From Leptodactylus fallax (Eukaryota > Chordata > Amphibia > Anura > Leptodactylidae): a stretch of 64,000 nucleotides of DNA. Numbering within the stretch: the first letter of the stretch is position 1; each line of letters starts with the position of its first letter. The notes under the pieces were generated by a model. The model ran no database searches and was not told where the DNA came from. It worked only from the letters and a program-made list of their open reading frames with translations. Where the stretch lies: positions 1,225,001-1,289,000 of the forward strand of contig CAMRHE010000329.1 of assembly GCA_947044405.1 (NCBI GenBank). Direction: 5' to 3'. Below, piece by piece: positions 9,898-22,743 of the stretch. Both the position numbers and the translations under genes were made by a program.

Positions 9898-10140
9898 ATA
9901 TACTGTGGGGGCTATAAAAAAGGAGTATATACTGTGTGTGGGGGGAAGGGGAGTCATATACTGTGGGGGGGCTAAAAAACCTCGGTCATATACTGTCGGG
10001 GGGCAGAAAATGAGGTCATATACTATAGGAGGACATATACTGTTTGTTGGTTTAGAAAAAGGGGTTGCATACTGTGTAGGGCGCCAAAAAAAAGGGGTCT
10101 TATACCGTGCGGGCCAAATAAGGGGATTTTTTGATCAGCA
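9898..10140. repeat. degenerate G-rich minisatellite (catatactgtggggg)
   Basis: About seven imperfect units of 30-40 bp share catatactgt followed by a G run and a short A run. Similar cattatactgtgtggggg arrays occur at 20690-20850, 28680-29090 and 41745-42060. Confidence 0.7.
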
Positions 10141-10342
10141 AATATAGGGGGGAGTGTCCTACAATTATAATTAGGGGGGTCCCCATCACGCAACCAAAGA
10201 TAGCCGGGTTGGGTATTTTGTGGGTGCCTTTCTATAGTTCGCCTCAGGCAGCAGAGAGGCGAGGTTCATCCCTGGGCTCACGAGCTTCAAGTTACATCTC
10301 TGTGTAAGGACCTGATTTTGCCCACTCCATTTGTGTGGTGGT

Positions 10343-10520
10343 TACAGGACCTCTGATGATGTCACATGTAGAGGAGGAGTCAACGAGTTATATGACCAGG
10401 TAATTTTATCTGCCCAGTAGATACTATCTAGACCCTAGTGGGTTAAAGGACCTGTGACGATTTCACAGTCATGTGATCAGTCATATGTATGGGAGGAGTC
10501 AGGCTCCCGACTGTGCTAGG
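10343..10520 (+). promoter_or_regulatory. promoter-like cassette of gene A (two tandem blocks)
   Basis: Two related blocks follow one another: ggacctctgatgatgtcaca plus gaggaggagtcaa, then aaaggacctgtgacgatttc plus acagtcatgtgatcag and gggaggagtcaggc. The same two-block module, in gene orientation, precedes genes B and C. It lies about 600 bp upstream of the leader exon. A non-coding first exon probably starts in or just after it; I cannot place the start site. Confidence 0.5.
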
Positions 10521-10569
10521 GAAGAAGTTTCCGGAAGTTCTAATCAGCAGGTAATAGAGACCTGTACAG

Positions 10570-10608
10570 ACAGCACTGTACTGTATACTATATATACACA
10601 CTGTATTG

Positions 10609-10659
<51 letters not shown>

Positions 10660-10730
10660 CACTGTACTGTATACTATGTATAATATATTTATATCATATA
10701 CATATACACACACAGCACTGTATATACCCG
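10570..10730. repeat. TA microsatellite with cagcactgtactgtatact units
   Basis: Reverse-oriented version of the compound TA repeat seen at 1-252 and 37.6-40.2 kb. It lies between the promoter-like cassette and leader exon of gene A. Confidence 0.85.
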
Positions 10731-10984
10731 CAGTATCTCAGTTATTGCTGCAGGTTTCATCTGTGACTTTTAACCCTTACAGTGCGATGATTCTGGGTGG
10801 TTTTTGTTGTGACTTTCAGGCGTCTCCCTGACAGACATTCAGTTGTGTGCCCGTCCCGTGTCCTCAGACATAGCACAAAGTCAGACAATCGTAGTGTGTT
10901 ACATTACAGCCTCTGTATTATGACTACAATTCCCAGCCTGACCACAGGTGTCATGACCTGAACTCACATCCCTGTAGTATTCAG

Positions 10985-11154
10985 AGCCTCTCCTGTTTTT
11001 CTATGGCCGCCTGCAGTGCTGGATCCTCCAGTTCATCCAACCCAGAACTCTCCTTCTCCTCAACAACCCACCAAGGATGGACAAGGACAGGAATGAGATC
11101 AGCAGAAGATTATTAGACTTCACCTTGGAGATCATCTACCTGCTGACCGGAGAG
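10985..11154 (+). CDS. gene A exon with 5'UTR and leader coding (ATG 11077)
   Basis: Acceptor ttcag at 10980-10984 and donor gtgacc at 11155. Coding starts at the ATG at 11077 and gives [15 protein letters not shown]...IIYLLTGE (26 codons). The exon in gene B has the same borders and nearly the same peptide, which supports this start. Confidence 0.85.
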
Positions 11155-14100
11155 GTGACCTTATTATATTTCTATGAGATTTATTGGGGTATTTACCTAA
11201 TCTATAATAGGAAGTGATAGGAAGGATTCAGTGTCCTGTATAAGAGCGTCCAGACCTTCCAAGTGATGGAGAAGAACAGCAGGAAATGTGAAGATCTGAC
11301 CCAATATGATGAGTTATGTATCATGGTAACCGATCACCAATAGTCATGTAGGAGGAGCAATAAGAATGGTAAATAGACAGGAGGTAACCAGGACGAAAGG
11401 GAACAAGAGAATCAGATGATGGAGAGTGGCCTGGAGGAGAAGATCCCTGCACTAGTGACATCTATATAGAGATAGAGGATCCCTGCACTAGTGACATCTA
11501 TATAGAGATAGAGGAGAGGATCCCTGCACTAGTGACATCTATATAGATATAGAGGAGAGGATCACTGCACTAGTGACATCTATATAGAGATAGAGGAGAA
11601 GATCCCTGCACTAGTGACATCCTATGGGCCACTAGTGATAGAGGAGAGGAGGGACCCTGCACTAGTGACATCTATATAGAGGAGAGGAGAGGATCCCTGC
11701 ACTAGTGACATCTATTAGAGATAGAGGAGAGGATCCCTGCACTAGTGATATCTTATATAGAGGAGAGGATCCCTGCACTAGTGACATCTATATAGAGAGA
11801 GGATCCCTGCACTAGTGACATCTATATGAGAGGAGAGGATCCCTGCACTAGTGACATCTATATAGGGCGTGCCGGAGAGGAGAGGACCCCACAGTGCATC
11901 TATAGAGGAGAGGTCCCTGCACTAGTGCATCTTTAGAGGAGAGGATCCCTGCACTAGTGACATCTTATGGGTAGAGGAGAGGTCCCTGCCCTAGTGACAT
12001 CTATATGGGGGGGGCCCGCGGGCCAGGGGGGCCCCAGTGCTTATAGAGGGAGGTCCTGCACTAGTGACATCTATATAGAGGAGAGGATCCCTGCACTAGT
12101 GACATCTATATAGAGATAGAGGAGAGGATCCCTGCACTAGTGACATCTATATAGAGTAGAGGAGAGGATCCCTGCACTAGTGACATCTATATAGAGATAC
12201 AGGAGAGGATCCCTGCACTAGTGACATCTATATAGAGACAGAGGAGAGGATCACTGCACTAGTGACATCTATATAGAGATAGAGGAGAGGATCACTGCAC
12301 TAGTGACATCTATATAGAGATAGAGGAGAGGATCCCTGCACTAGTGACATCTTATAGAGAGGAGAGGATCCCTGCACTAGTGACATCTATATAGAGATAG
12401 GAGAGGAGAGAGGGCTAGTGACACAAAGGGCCTAGTGCACTAGGTAGACATAGAGGAGAGGATCCCTGCACTAGTGACATCTATATAGAGATAGAGGAGA
12501 GGATCACTGCACTAGTGACATCTATATAGAGATAGAGGAGAGGCCCCCAGTGCACTGAGGAGAGGATCCCTGCACTAGTGACATCTATATAGAGACAGAG
12601 GAGAGGATCACTGCACTAGTGACATCTATATAGAGATAGAGGAGAGGATCACTGCACTAGTGCATCGTAGGGAGAGGATCCTGCACTAGTGACATCTATA
12701 TATAGAGGAGAGGATCCCTGCACTAGTGACATCTATAAAGAGGAGAGGATCCCTGCACTAGTGACATCTATTAGAATAGAGGAGAGGATCCCTGCACTAG
12801 TGACATCTATATAGAGGAGAGGACCCCCTAGTACACAAAGAGGAAGCCGTGACACTATATAGGGAGGAGGGACCACAGATGGGGCCAGTGACATCTATAT
12901 AGGAGGAGAGGATCCCCACTAGTGATCAGATAGAGGAGAGGATCCCTGCACTAGTGACATCTATATAGAGATAGAGGAGAGGATCCCTGCACTAGTGACA
13001 TCTATATAGAGATAGAGGAGAGGGGCCCGCACTAGTGACATCTATATAGAGATAGAGGAGAGGATCCCTGCACTAGTGACATCTATATAGAGAGAGGAGA
13101 GGATCCCTGCACTAGTGACATCTATATAGAGATAGAGGAGAGGATCCCTGCACTAGTGACATCTATATAGGACAGAGGAGAGGATCACTGCACTAGTGAC
13201 ATCTATATAGAGATAGAGGAGAGGATCCCTGCACTAGTGACATCTATAATAGAGGAGAGGATCCCTGCACTAGTGACATCTATATAGAGTAGAGGAGAGG
13301 ATCCCTGCACTAGTGACATCTATATAGAGATAGAGGAGAGGATCCCTGCACTAGTGACATCTATATAGAGATAGAGGAGAGGATCCCTGCACTAGTGACA
13401 TCTATATAGAGATAGAGAGAGGATCCCTGCACTAGTGACATCTATATAGAGATAGAGGAGAGGATCACTGCACTAGTGACATCTATATAGAGAGAGAGGA
13501 GAGGACCCCACAGGACACAAGAGCCCCCAGTGACATCTATATAGAGAGAGGAGAGGATCACTGCACTAGTGACATCTATATAGAGATAGAGGAGAGGATC
13601 CCTGCACTAGTGACATCTATATAGAGATAGAGGAGAGGATCCCTGCACTAGTGACATCTATATAGAGATAGAGGAGAGGATCACTGCACTAGTGACATCT
13701 ATATAGAGATAGAGGAGAGGATCCCTGCACTAGTGACATCTATATAGAGATAGAGGAGAGGATCCCTGCACTAGTGACATCTATATAGAGGAGAGGATCC
13801 CACTAGTGACTCTATATAGAGGAGAGGATCCCTGCCCTAGTGACATCTATATAGAGATAGAGGAGAGGATCCCTGCACTAGTGACATCTATATGAGGAGA
13901 GGAGAGGATCACTGCACTAGTGACATCTATATAGAGATAGAGGAGAGGATCCCTGCACTAGTGACATCTATATAGAGGAGAGGATCCCGCACTAGTGACA
14001 TCTATATAGGCAGGATAGAGGAGAGGATCCTGCACTAGTGACATCTAGGATGAGTAAGGAGAGGATCCCTGCACTAGTGACATCTATTAGAGGAGAGGAT

Positions 14101-17100
14101 CACTGCACTAGTGACATCATATAGAGATAGAGGAGAGGATCCCTGCACTAGTGACATCTATATAGAGTAGAGGAGAGGATCACTGCACTAGTGACATCTA
14201 TATAGAGGAGAGGATCACTGCACTAGTGACATCTATATAGAGATAGAGGAGAGGATCCCTGCACTAGTGACATCTATATAGAGAGAGAGGAGAGGATCCC
14301 TGCACTAGTGACATCTATATAGAGATACAGGAGAGGATCCCTGCACTAGTGACATCTATATACGATAGGGAGAGGATCACTGCACTAGTGACATCTATAT
14401 AGAGATAGAGGAGAGGATCACTGCACTAGTGACATCTATAAAAAAGAAAGATCCCTGCACTAGTGACATCTATATAGAATAGAGGAGAGGATCCCTGCAC
14501 TAGTGACATCTATATAGAGATAGAGGAGAAGATCACTGCACTAGTGACATCTATATAGAGGAGAGGATCCCTGCACTAGTGACATCTATATAGATAGAGG
14601 AGAGGATCCCTGCACTAGTGACATCTATATAGAGATAGAGGAGAGGATCCCTCACTAGTGACATCTATAAGAGATAAGGAGCCCAGACCAGAGAGGATCA
14701 CTGCACTAGTGACATCTATATAGAGATAGAGGAGAGGATCACTCACTAGTGACATCTATATAAGATAGAGGAGAGGATCCCTGCACTAGTGACATCTATA
14801 TAGAGATAAAAGAGAGGATCCCTGCACTAGTGACATCTATATAGAGATAGAGGAGAGGATCACTGCACTAGTGACATCTATATAGAGATAGAGGAGAGAC
14901 ACACAACAAAAAAAAAACACAAACGAACAAAAATAGAGGAGAAGATCACTACACTAGTACATCTAATAAAAGAAACCCCACATACACTATATAAGGAGAG
15001 GATCACTGCACTAGTGACATCTATATAGAGATAGAGGAGAGGATCCCTGCACTAGTGACATCTATATAGAGATAGAGGAGAGGATCACTGCACTAGTGAC
15101 ATCTATATAGAGTAGAGGAGAGGATCCCTGCACTAGTGACATCTATATAGAGACAGAGGAGAGGATCACTGCACTAGTGACATCTATAAAGAATAGAGGA
15201 GAGGATCCCTGCACTAGTGACATCTATATAGAGTAGAGGAGAGGATCCCTGCACTAGTGACATCTATATAGAGATAGAGGAGAGGATCCCTCACTAGTGA
15301 CCTCTATAAAAACAGTGACACTAATAGAGATAGAGGAGAGGATCACTCACTAGTGACATCTATATAGGAAAACCGAAAGAGCCAGACCAAGTGAGAGAAG
15401 AAACAGGAAAAAGAACCAAAAAGTTATGTATATGGAACCAACCAAATCATGTAGGAAGAGCAATAAGAATTAAATAGACAGGAGGTAACCAGTGAAAGAA
15501 CAAAAACAATATAAGCCGAGGAGAAGATCCCTGCACTAGTGACATCTATATAGAGATAGAGGAGAGGATCCCTGCACTAGTGACATCTATATAAGAGAGA
15601 GAGGACACTGCACTAGTGACATCTATATAGAGATAGAGGAGAGGATCCCTGCACTAGTGACATCTATATAGAGATAGAGGAGAGGATCACTGCACTAGTG
15701 ACATCTATATAGAGAAGAGGAGAGGATCCCTGCACTAGTGACATCTATATAGAGGAGAGGATCACTGCACTAGTGACATCTATATAGAGATAGAGGAGAG
15801 GATCCCTGCACTAGTGACATCTATATAGAGATAGAAAGATCCCCACAGTGACATCTAAAAAAGAAAATCCCTGCACTAGTGACATCTATATAGAGATAGA
15901 GGAGAGGATCCCTGCACTAGTGATATCTATATAGAGATAGAGGAGAGCATCCCTGCACTAGTGACATCTATATAGAGATAGAGGAGAGGATCACTGCACT
16001 AGTGACATCTATATAGAGGAGAGGATCCCTGCACTAGTGACATCTATATAGAGGAGAGGATCACTGCACTAGTGACATCTATATAGAGGAGAGGATCACT
16101 GCACTAGTGACATCTATATAGAGGAGAGGAGAGGATCCCTGCACTAGTGACATCTATATAGTGATAGAGGAGAGGATCCCCGCACTAGTGACATCTATAT
16201 AGAGATAGAGGAGAGGATCCCTGCACTAGTGACATCTATATAGAGATAGAGGAGAGGATCCCTGCACTAGTGACATCTATATAGAGATAGAGGAGAGAAC
16301 ACAAACAAAGAGAGGATCCCTGCACTAGTGACATCTATATAGAGGAGAGGAGAGGACACTGCACTAGTGACATCTACATAGAGATAGAGGAGAGGATCAC
16401 TGCACTAGTGACATCTATATAGGAAGGATCCAGTGTCCTGTATAAGAGCGTCCAGACCTTCCAAGTGATGGAGAAGAACAGCAGGAAATGTGAAGATGTG
16501 ACCCAATATGATCAGTTATGTATCATGGTAACCGATCATCAATAGTCATGTAGGAGGAGCAATAAGAATGGTAAATAGACAGGAGGTAACCAGGAGGAAA
16601 GGGAACAAGACAATCAGATGATGGAGTGTGGCCTGGAGGAGAAGATCCCTGCACTAGTGACATCTATATAGAGGAGAGGAGAGGACACTGCACTAGTGAC
16701 ATCTATATAGTGATAGAGGAGAGGATCACTGCACTAGTGACATCTATATAAGAGAGGAGAGGACACTGCACTAGTGACATCTATATAGAGATAGAGGAGA
16801 GGATCACTGCACTAGTGACATCTATATAGGAAGGACCAGTGCCGTATAAGAGCGTCCAGACCTTCCAAGTGATGGAGAAGAACAGCAGGAAATGTGAAGA
16901 TGTGACCCAAATGATCAGTTATGTATCATGGTAACCGATCACAATAGTCATGTAGGAGGAGCAATAAGAATGGTAAATAGACAGGAGGTAACCAGGAGGA
17001 AAGGGAACAAACAATCAGATGATGAAGGGCCGAGGAGAAGATCCCTGCACTAGTGACATCTATATAGAGGAGAGGATAGGACACTGCACTAGTGACATCT

Positions 17101-20100
17101 ATATAGGTAGAGGAGAGGATCACTGCACTAGTGACATCTATATAGAGGAGAGGATCACTGCACTAGTGACATCTATATAGAGATAGAGGAGAGGATCACT
17201 GCACTAGTGACATCTATATAGCGACAGAGGAGAGGATCGCTGCACTAGTGACATCTATATAGAGATAGAGGAGAGGATCCCTGCACTAGTGACATCTATA
17301 TAGAGATAGAGGAGAGGATCCCTGCACTAGTGACATCTATATAGAGATAGAGGAGAGGATCACTGCACTAGTGACATCTATATAGAGGAGAGGATCCCTG
17401 CACTAGTGACATCTATATAGAGAGAGAAGACACTGCACTAGTACACAAAAGGAGAGGAGAGGATCACTGCACTAGTGACATCTATATAGAGATAGAGGAG
17501 AGGATCACTGCACTAGTGACATCTATAAATAGAGGAGAGGATCACTGCACTAGTGACATCTATATAAGATAGAGGAGAGGATCCCTGCACTAGTGACATC
17601 TATATAGAGATAGAGGAGAGGATCCCTGCACTAGTGACATCTATATAGAATAGAGGAGAGGATCCCTGCACTAGTGACATCTATATAGAGATAGAGGAGA
17701 GGATCCCTGCACTAGTGACATCTATATAGAGATAGAGGAGAGGATCCCTGCACTAGTGACATCTATATAGAGATAGAGGAGAGGATCACTGCACTAGTGA
17801 CATCTATATAGAAAGGAGAGGATCCCTGCACTAGTGACATCTATATAATAAGAGAGGATCCCTGCACTAGTGACATCTATATAAAGATAGAGGAGAGGAT
17901 CCCTGCACTAGTGACATCTATATAGAGATAGAGGAGAGGATCCCTGCACTAGTGACATCTATATAGAGGAGAGGATCACTGCACTAGTGACATCTATAAA
18001 GGAGAGGATCCCTGCACTAGTGACATCTATATAGAGGAGAGGATCACTGCACTAGTGACATCTATATAGAGGAGAGGATCACTGCACTAGTGACATCTAT
18101 ATAGAGGAGAGACCCGCACAGTGAATCTATATAGAGGAGAGGAGAGGATCCCTGCACTAGTGACATCTATATAGTGATAGAGGAGAGGATCCCCACACTA
18201 GTGACATCTATATAGAGATAGAGGAGAGGATCCCTGCACTAGTGACATCTATATAGAGATAGAGGAGAGGATCCCTGCACTAGTGACATCTATATAGAGG
18301 AGAGGATCCCTGCACTAGTGACATCTATATAGAGGAGAGGGTCCCTGCACTAGTGACATCTATATAGAGGAGAGGATCACTGCACTAGTGACATCTATAT
18401 AGAGGAGAGGATCACTGCACTAGTGACATCTATATAGAGATAGAGGAGAGGATCCCTGCACTAGTGACATATATATAGAGGAGAGGATCACTGCACTAGT
18501 GACATCTATATAGAGGAGAGGATCACTGCACTAGTGACATCTATATAGAGATAGAGGAGAGGATCCCTACACTAGTGACATCTATATGGGAGAGGAGAGG
18601 ATCCCTGCACTAGTGACATCTGTATAAAAGAGACACAGGAGATAGCCCTTATATTATGTCTGTTGGATCTTAAGATAGATCTTGGTTTATCTCAGGCTTA
18701 CTGTCAATGTTCATTTCCCAATCACTGGAAGTTTATTACTGACATCTACTACTCTTATAGTATTATAATATTCACTGACATTACTTCTGATCTTCCCCCA
18801 ACTAATGTCATATTGGTGCCTTTATTGGATAGACTGTTTTTTGGTGTAAACTATGAGATAGTTCTTCTTGCTGAGTCTCCCCTACTGTATTCAGTTCCCC
18901 AAGTGTCTCTCTCCATACACAGCATTACCCAGTAGTGAAGAAGACATCAGGGGACTGTGTGATGTCCCACATCCATATCCATGATTCAGGAGGATGGAGC
19001 CGAAGCCAGAACCTAGAGCCTCCACCTCACCCCATGATACATGAGGAGATCAATGGACAGAAGATCCTAGAACTCACCAACAAGATGCTGGAGCTGCTGA
19101 CTGGAGAGGTGACACTGCTGGGAATGCTGGGACATTATACAGTAACTGGAGGGGTCTGGGTGATGACTGTATCATTGTGTTGTCAGGTTCCTATAAGGTG
19201 TCAGGATGTCGCTGTCTATTTCTCCATGGAGGAGTGGGAGTATTTAGAAGGACACAAGGATCTGTACAAGGAGGTGATGATGGAGGACCACCAGCCCCTC
19301 ACATCACCAGGTAATAGACATGACTATATACACATGGACTTCCATTATTTGTATGTACAGAATGAATTCAGTCCCTGTCTGTGTTTCCTACAGGTAGATC
19401 CAGTAAGAGGACAACACCAGAGAGATGTCCCAGTCCTCTTCTTCCACAGGATGATCAGGTAGATGGAGATATTCCCTATGATGTGTAGACGGGCTGTGAA
19501 GTCCTTGTGGTCAGTCTTGGGTTATCCAGCAGTATTAGATGTTACTTACAATATTTATTTCACAGCTTCTGACTCAGGATAAAGATGTGAAGAATATTAA
19601 TACTACAGAGCCCTATGTGAGTGGTGATGAGGAGTGTGAGGAGGACATCCCTACAGGGAACCGCCCAGGTGAGTTGTATCCACTGAATATACCAAAGAAG
19701 GGTCACAGATTCTATGTGAAGAAGGCCAATTACTTCATCTTCTGCTGTCGGTATTGATAAGGAAAAGTGTTTGCTCAGTTTTGCAACTAAGGAGCCATTA
19801 GCTTGTAAGGGAACAGATCATACTAGGATCTTTGGTCCTGTAAGTGGAGTATCTGGGCAACACTTCTGGTGGACACTGAATGAGGGTTTTTACGCCAAAT
19901 GAGACGGTAAGTGAAATGGTTGCAAATTGAGAGCTGGATTCGACCCACATTCTAATGAATCAATACTTTTGCAAATTGTTTTGGACGAACTGAGAAAAAT
20001 GGCTGCTGCTATGATAAACATCAGGAAGAAGCAGAGAGGAGATGGATCACATGAGTTTTTACCAAACGGGCTTTTTCTATCATCTTCTCAGCAAACCATG

Positions 20101-22743
20101 AGGGGTTGTGGGTGGTGACATCACAGTGATGATGTTATAGGTACCATATAAGATTATACACAGGGAGGAGCCATTTTGTGGAGAAGAAAGCTGAGAGAGC
20201 AGGGAGAGATCTCAGACAGAAGGGACAGTGGGAAAAAAAATTGCTGGTGGACCCGAGCAATGGAGACCCCGACTCAGATGTAAACTTAGCGTAAAATGTC
20301 TGGAAAAAGATAGCTAGCTCTCTACTCACTGACCTGTGATTTTATAGAATCCACCTCAAATTATGCCTCAATTCTGCCCATTTCAATGGGAAGTAGATGC
20401 TGATTTATTCAGCCGGCGGAAAAACTAAGCGTCCTGCTCGTTCTTCAGGTGGATTCTGTCTTTTCGGTGTAGAATTGGATGTGGAATTTGATGCAGAATT
20501 CGCCAAAATCCAAAATTTGCCCTGCCCAATAAAGGCAAAATACAGTGGCACTCTTCTCCAAATTCCGCTTTAACTTCAGTGTAAAAATTTGCATCGGTTT
20601 TTGTCAAGCAGAAAAAATCTGCTTGCCAAACTCAACGTCAAATTCATACATGTCATTACATACATGACCGTGTGGGAGCAACTTGGGGGGTGGACACATG
20701 AAAATGTGGGGGAAACCTGGAAGGGGACATTACGAGGGGCATTATATTGTATGAGGCCACGAGGGAGGCGTTATACTGTGTGAGAGTCATTAAGGTGAGT
20801 TATACTATGTGGGGGCTATTGAGGGGGCATTATAATTTGTGGAGGTCAGGTATTTCTAAGTGGTGATGGGGGGCCCACTTATGAGAGTTTTGGACCTGCC
20901 TGCCAAAATCCTAGGCAGTCTAATAGGACCTTTCATAAAGAAATGTTAGAAAATATCAATATAATTTTTAAACCAACCTGTCAGCTGGTTTGGGACCACT
21001 AAATCACCAGAATGCTGTTAGGCAGGTACAGTTTAGGGTCCTTAACCTTTGTAGGTTACTGCCTCCCATCCCCAAAATTAAAAAAAAAAACAATGTCAGA
21101 AGTGGGCGAGGGTCCAGTCATCATAGTCCCCTGCGGGTCTCTGGCACATGTGTATTGTGTGCAGTGAAGCAGAAGTCAGTACAACTCTCTTCACTACTCA
21201 TAGGATTGAGGCCCTACAGCAAGCTGTGTAATGACATGGCCCCAAATCATCTGGCAGGTTCTCTTTTAGGTGATATTATTGAAAAATAAAATCAGTTTTC
21301 TTCTTGTCAGATGACTGTACCAGGAGCTCAGAGGGACATCTGATATCTACAGATTATAAATCAGAGGATCATGGTATCACACAAAATCCATATGAAGGAC
21401 ATGTCATTACCCCAGATATACCCTCAGCCCTTCACAGCAAAGATCTATCATCTGATCCTATTATACACGTCCAATCTTCTGATTCATCACAGACTGTGAA
21501 GCAAAATAAAAGTCACCGAAGGCGAGAACACCAAAGAGCTCACACGAGAGAAAAGAAACATTCATGTTCAGAATGTGGGAAATGTTTTATATACAAATCC
21601 GCACTTGCTATACATCACAGGATTCACACAGGAGAGAAGCCATATTCATGTTCAGAATGTGGAAGATTTTTTACCCAGAAAGCAAATCTTTCTGAGCACT
21701 TGCGAATTCACACAGGAGAGAAACCATTTTCATGTTCAGAATGCGGTAAATGCTTTATCAAGAAATCAGAGCTTGTTATACATAGGAGAATTCACACAGG
21801 AGAGAAGCCATTTCCATGTTCAGAATGTGGAAAATATTTTACTCAGAAAATAAATCTTGTTGCTCATCAGAGAACTCACACAGGAGAAAAGCCATTTCCA
21901 TGTTCAAAATGTGGAAAAAGTTTTAGATCCAAATCATATCTTGTTAGTCATCAAAAAATTCACACCGAGAAGCCATATTCATGTTCAGAATGTAGGAAAT
22001 GTTTCAGATACAAATCAGACCTTGTTAGTCATCAAAGAATTCACACAAGTAAGAAGCTATTTCCATGCTCAGAATGTGGTAAGTGCTTTACTATGGAATC
22101 AGAACGTGTTACACATCAGATAATTCACACGGGGAAGAAGCCATTTTCATGCTCAGAATGTGGCAAATATTTTTCACGGAAAACTAATCTTGTTGTTCAC
22201 CAGAGAATTCACAAAGGAGAGAAGCCATTCTCATGTTCGGAATGTGGGAAATGTTTTAGTCGGAAAACATATCTTTTTGTTCACCAGAGAATTCACACAG
22301 GAGAGAAGCCCTTCTCATGTTCGGAATGTGGGAAATGTTATAGATACAAATCAGATTTTGTCAATCATCAGAGAATTCACACAGGTGAGAAGACCTTTTC
22401 ATGTCTAGAATGTGGGAAATGTTTTACCTATAAAACAGATCTTGTAAGTCATGAGAGAGCTCACACAAGGGAGAAGCCATTTTCATGTTCACAGTGTGGG
22501 AAATGTTATGCTAGTAAATCAAGTCTTTTCGACCATCAAAAATTTCACAAAGGACAAAATCTGATTTCATGTTCAGAATGTGATAAGTGCTTTACTACAC
22601 AATCAAAACTGGTTATACATCTTAGGAGTCACACAAGAGAGAAGCCATTTTCATGTGAAGAATGTGGGAAATCTTATATTCATAAATCACATCTTGTAAG
22701 ACATCAGAGAATTCACACAGGAGAGAAGCCAATTTCACATTGA
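10985..22743 (+). CDS. gene A: KRAB C2H2 zinc-finger protein, 14 fingers (six-exon model)
   Basis: Predicted nuclear sequence-specific DNA-binding repressor of 662 aa. Coding exons: 11077-11154, 18923-19108, 19187-19310, 19394-19458, 19566-19668, 21311-22743, all with AG/GT borders and matching phases (0,0,1,0,1). Order of domains: leader helix ending LLTGE, acidic linker, KRAB A-box ([25 protein letters not shown] type), short hinge, 14 tandem C2H2 fingers of the CSECGKCF style with mostly HTGEKPF linkers. The finger 5-6 linker has lost one residue and finger 7 has Arg at the helix Leu position. Helix residues -1/3/6 from finger 1: Y-A-I, Q-N-E, K-E-I, Q-N-A, S-Y-S, Y-D-S, M-E-T, R-N-V, R-Y-V, Y-D-N, Y-D-S, S-S-D, T-K-I, H-H-R. 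KRAB normally recruits TRIM28 in mammals; recruitment by frog KRAB is inferred. The exon assembly is mine and untested by transcripts. No disabling change is visible. Confidence 0.85.
11436..18640. repeat. giant 35/41-bp minisatellite in gene A intron 1
   Basis: About 7.2 kb of tandem units, basic form ggatccctgcactagtgaca plus tctatatagagatagaggaga (41 bp) and a 35-bp form lacking gatagag. A C/A variant (ggatcactgc) alternates. Four copies of a roughly 210-bp single-copy intron segment (tcctgtataagagcgtccag through gaggagaagatc) are embedded, at 11220, 15400 (partial), 16430 and 16830, so parts of array plus flank have duplicated together. Some stretches (about 12005-12050, 14898-14995, 15365-15420) look like noise and may be assembly error. 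Confidence 0.95.
18641..18922. other. 3' end of gene A intron 1
   Basis: Single-copy intronic sequence between the minisatellite and the exon 2 acceptor. A 90-codon open frame here (18663-18935) has no recognisable domain and overlaps the exon 2 acceptor. Confidence 0.5.
18923..19108 (+). CDS. gene A exon 2, linker ending LLTGE
   Basis: Acceptor acacag before 18923, donor gtgaca after 19108; 62 codons reading [11 protein letters not shown]...[22 protein letters not shown]. The first residues correspond to DYFVVKKTS in gene B. The end repeats the LLTGE ending of the leader exon. Confidence 0.85.
19187..19310 (+). CDS. gene A exon 3, KRAB A-box
   Basis: 124 nt starting [20 protein letters not shown] and ending HQPLTSP. 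The DVAVYFS, EEWEYL and LYKEVMMED elements define the KRAB A-box. Phase 0 in, phase 1 out. Confidence 0.9.
19394..19458 (+). CDS. gene A exon 4, hinge
   Basis: 65 nt encoding [22 protein letters not shown] with acceptor ctacag and donor CAG/gtagat. If the donor is not used the frame runs nine codons further (VDGDIPYDV) to a stop. Confidence 0.75.
19566..19668 (+). CDS. gene A exon 5, acidic hinge
   Basis: 103 nt, acceptor ttcacag, donor gtgagt; encodes [18 protein letters not shown] and then an acidic [13 protein letters not shown] run, closely matched in genes B and C. Confidence 0.85.
19669..21310. other. gene A intron 5
   Basis: No coding sequence. Contains dispersed repeats: a motif with aattctgcccatttcaatgg near 20365, a short cattatactgtgtg array at 20690-20850 and a cctgtcagctggtttgggac repeat near 20978 that recurs in opposite gene orientation near 31442. 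Confidence 0.6.
21311..22743 (+). CDS. gene A exon 6, all 14 zinc fingers
   Basis: Acceptor ttgtcag before 21311; starts [20 protein letters not shown], then a spacer rich in Ser/Asp, a basic [10 protein letters not shown] segment and 14 C2H2 fingers, ending HTGEKPISH and TGA at 22741. Fingers 12-13 are joined by the unusual [10 protein letters not shown] linker, also found in genes B and C, which marks a homologous finger pair. Confidence 0.95.

Noticed and set aside
11436..18640. Regular repeats that could suggest a CRISPR-like array
   Set aside because: Units are contiguous tandem repeats without unique spacers, in a eukaryotic intron.
21575..22408. Second-frame frames in gene A's finger exon
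   Set aside because: The 84-nt finger period keeps alternative frames open; the C2H2 frame is the real one.
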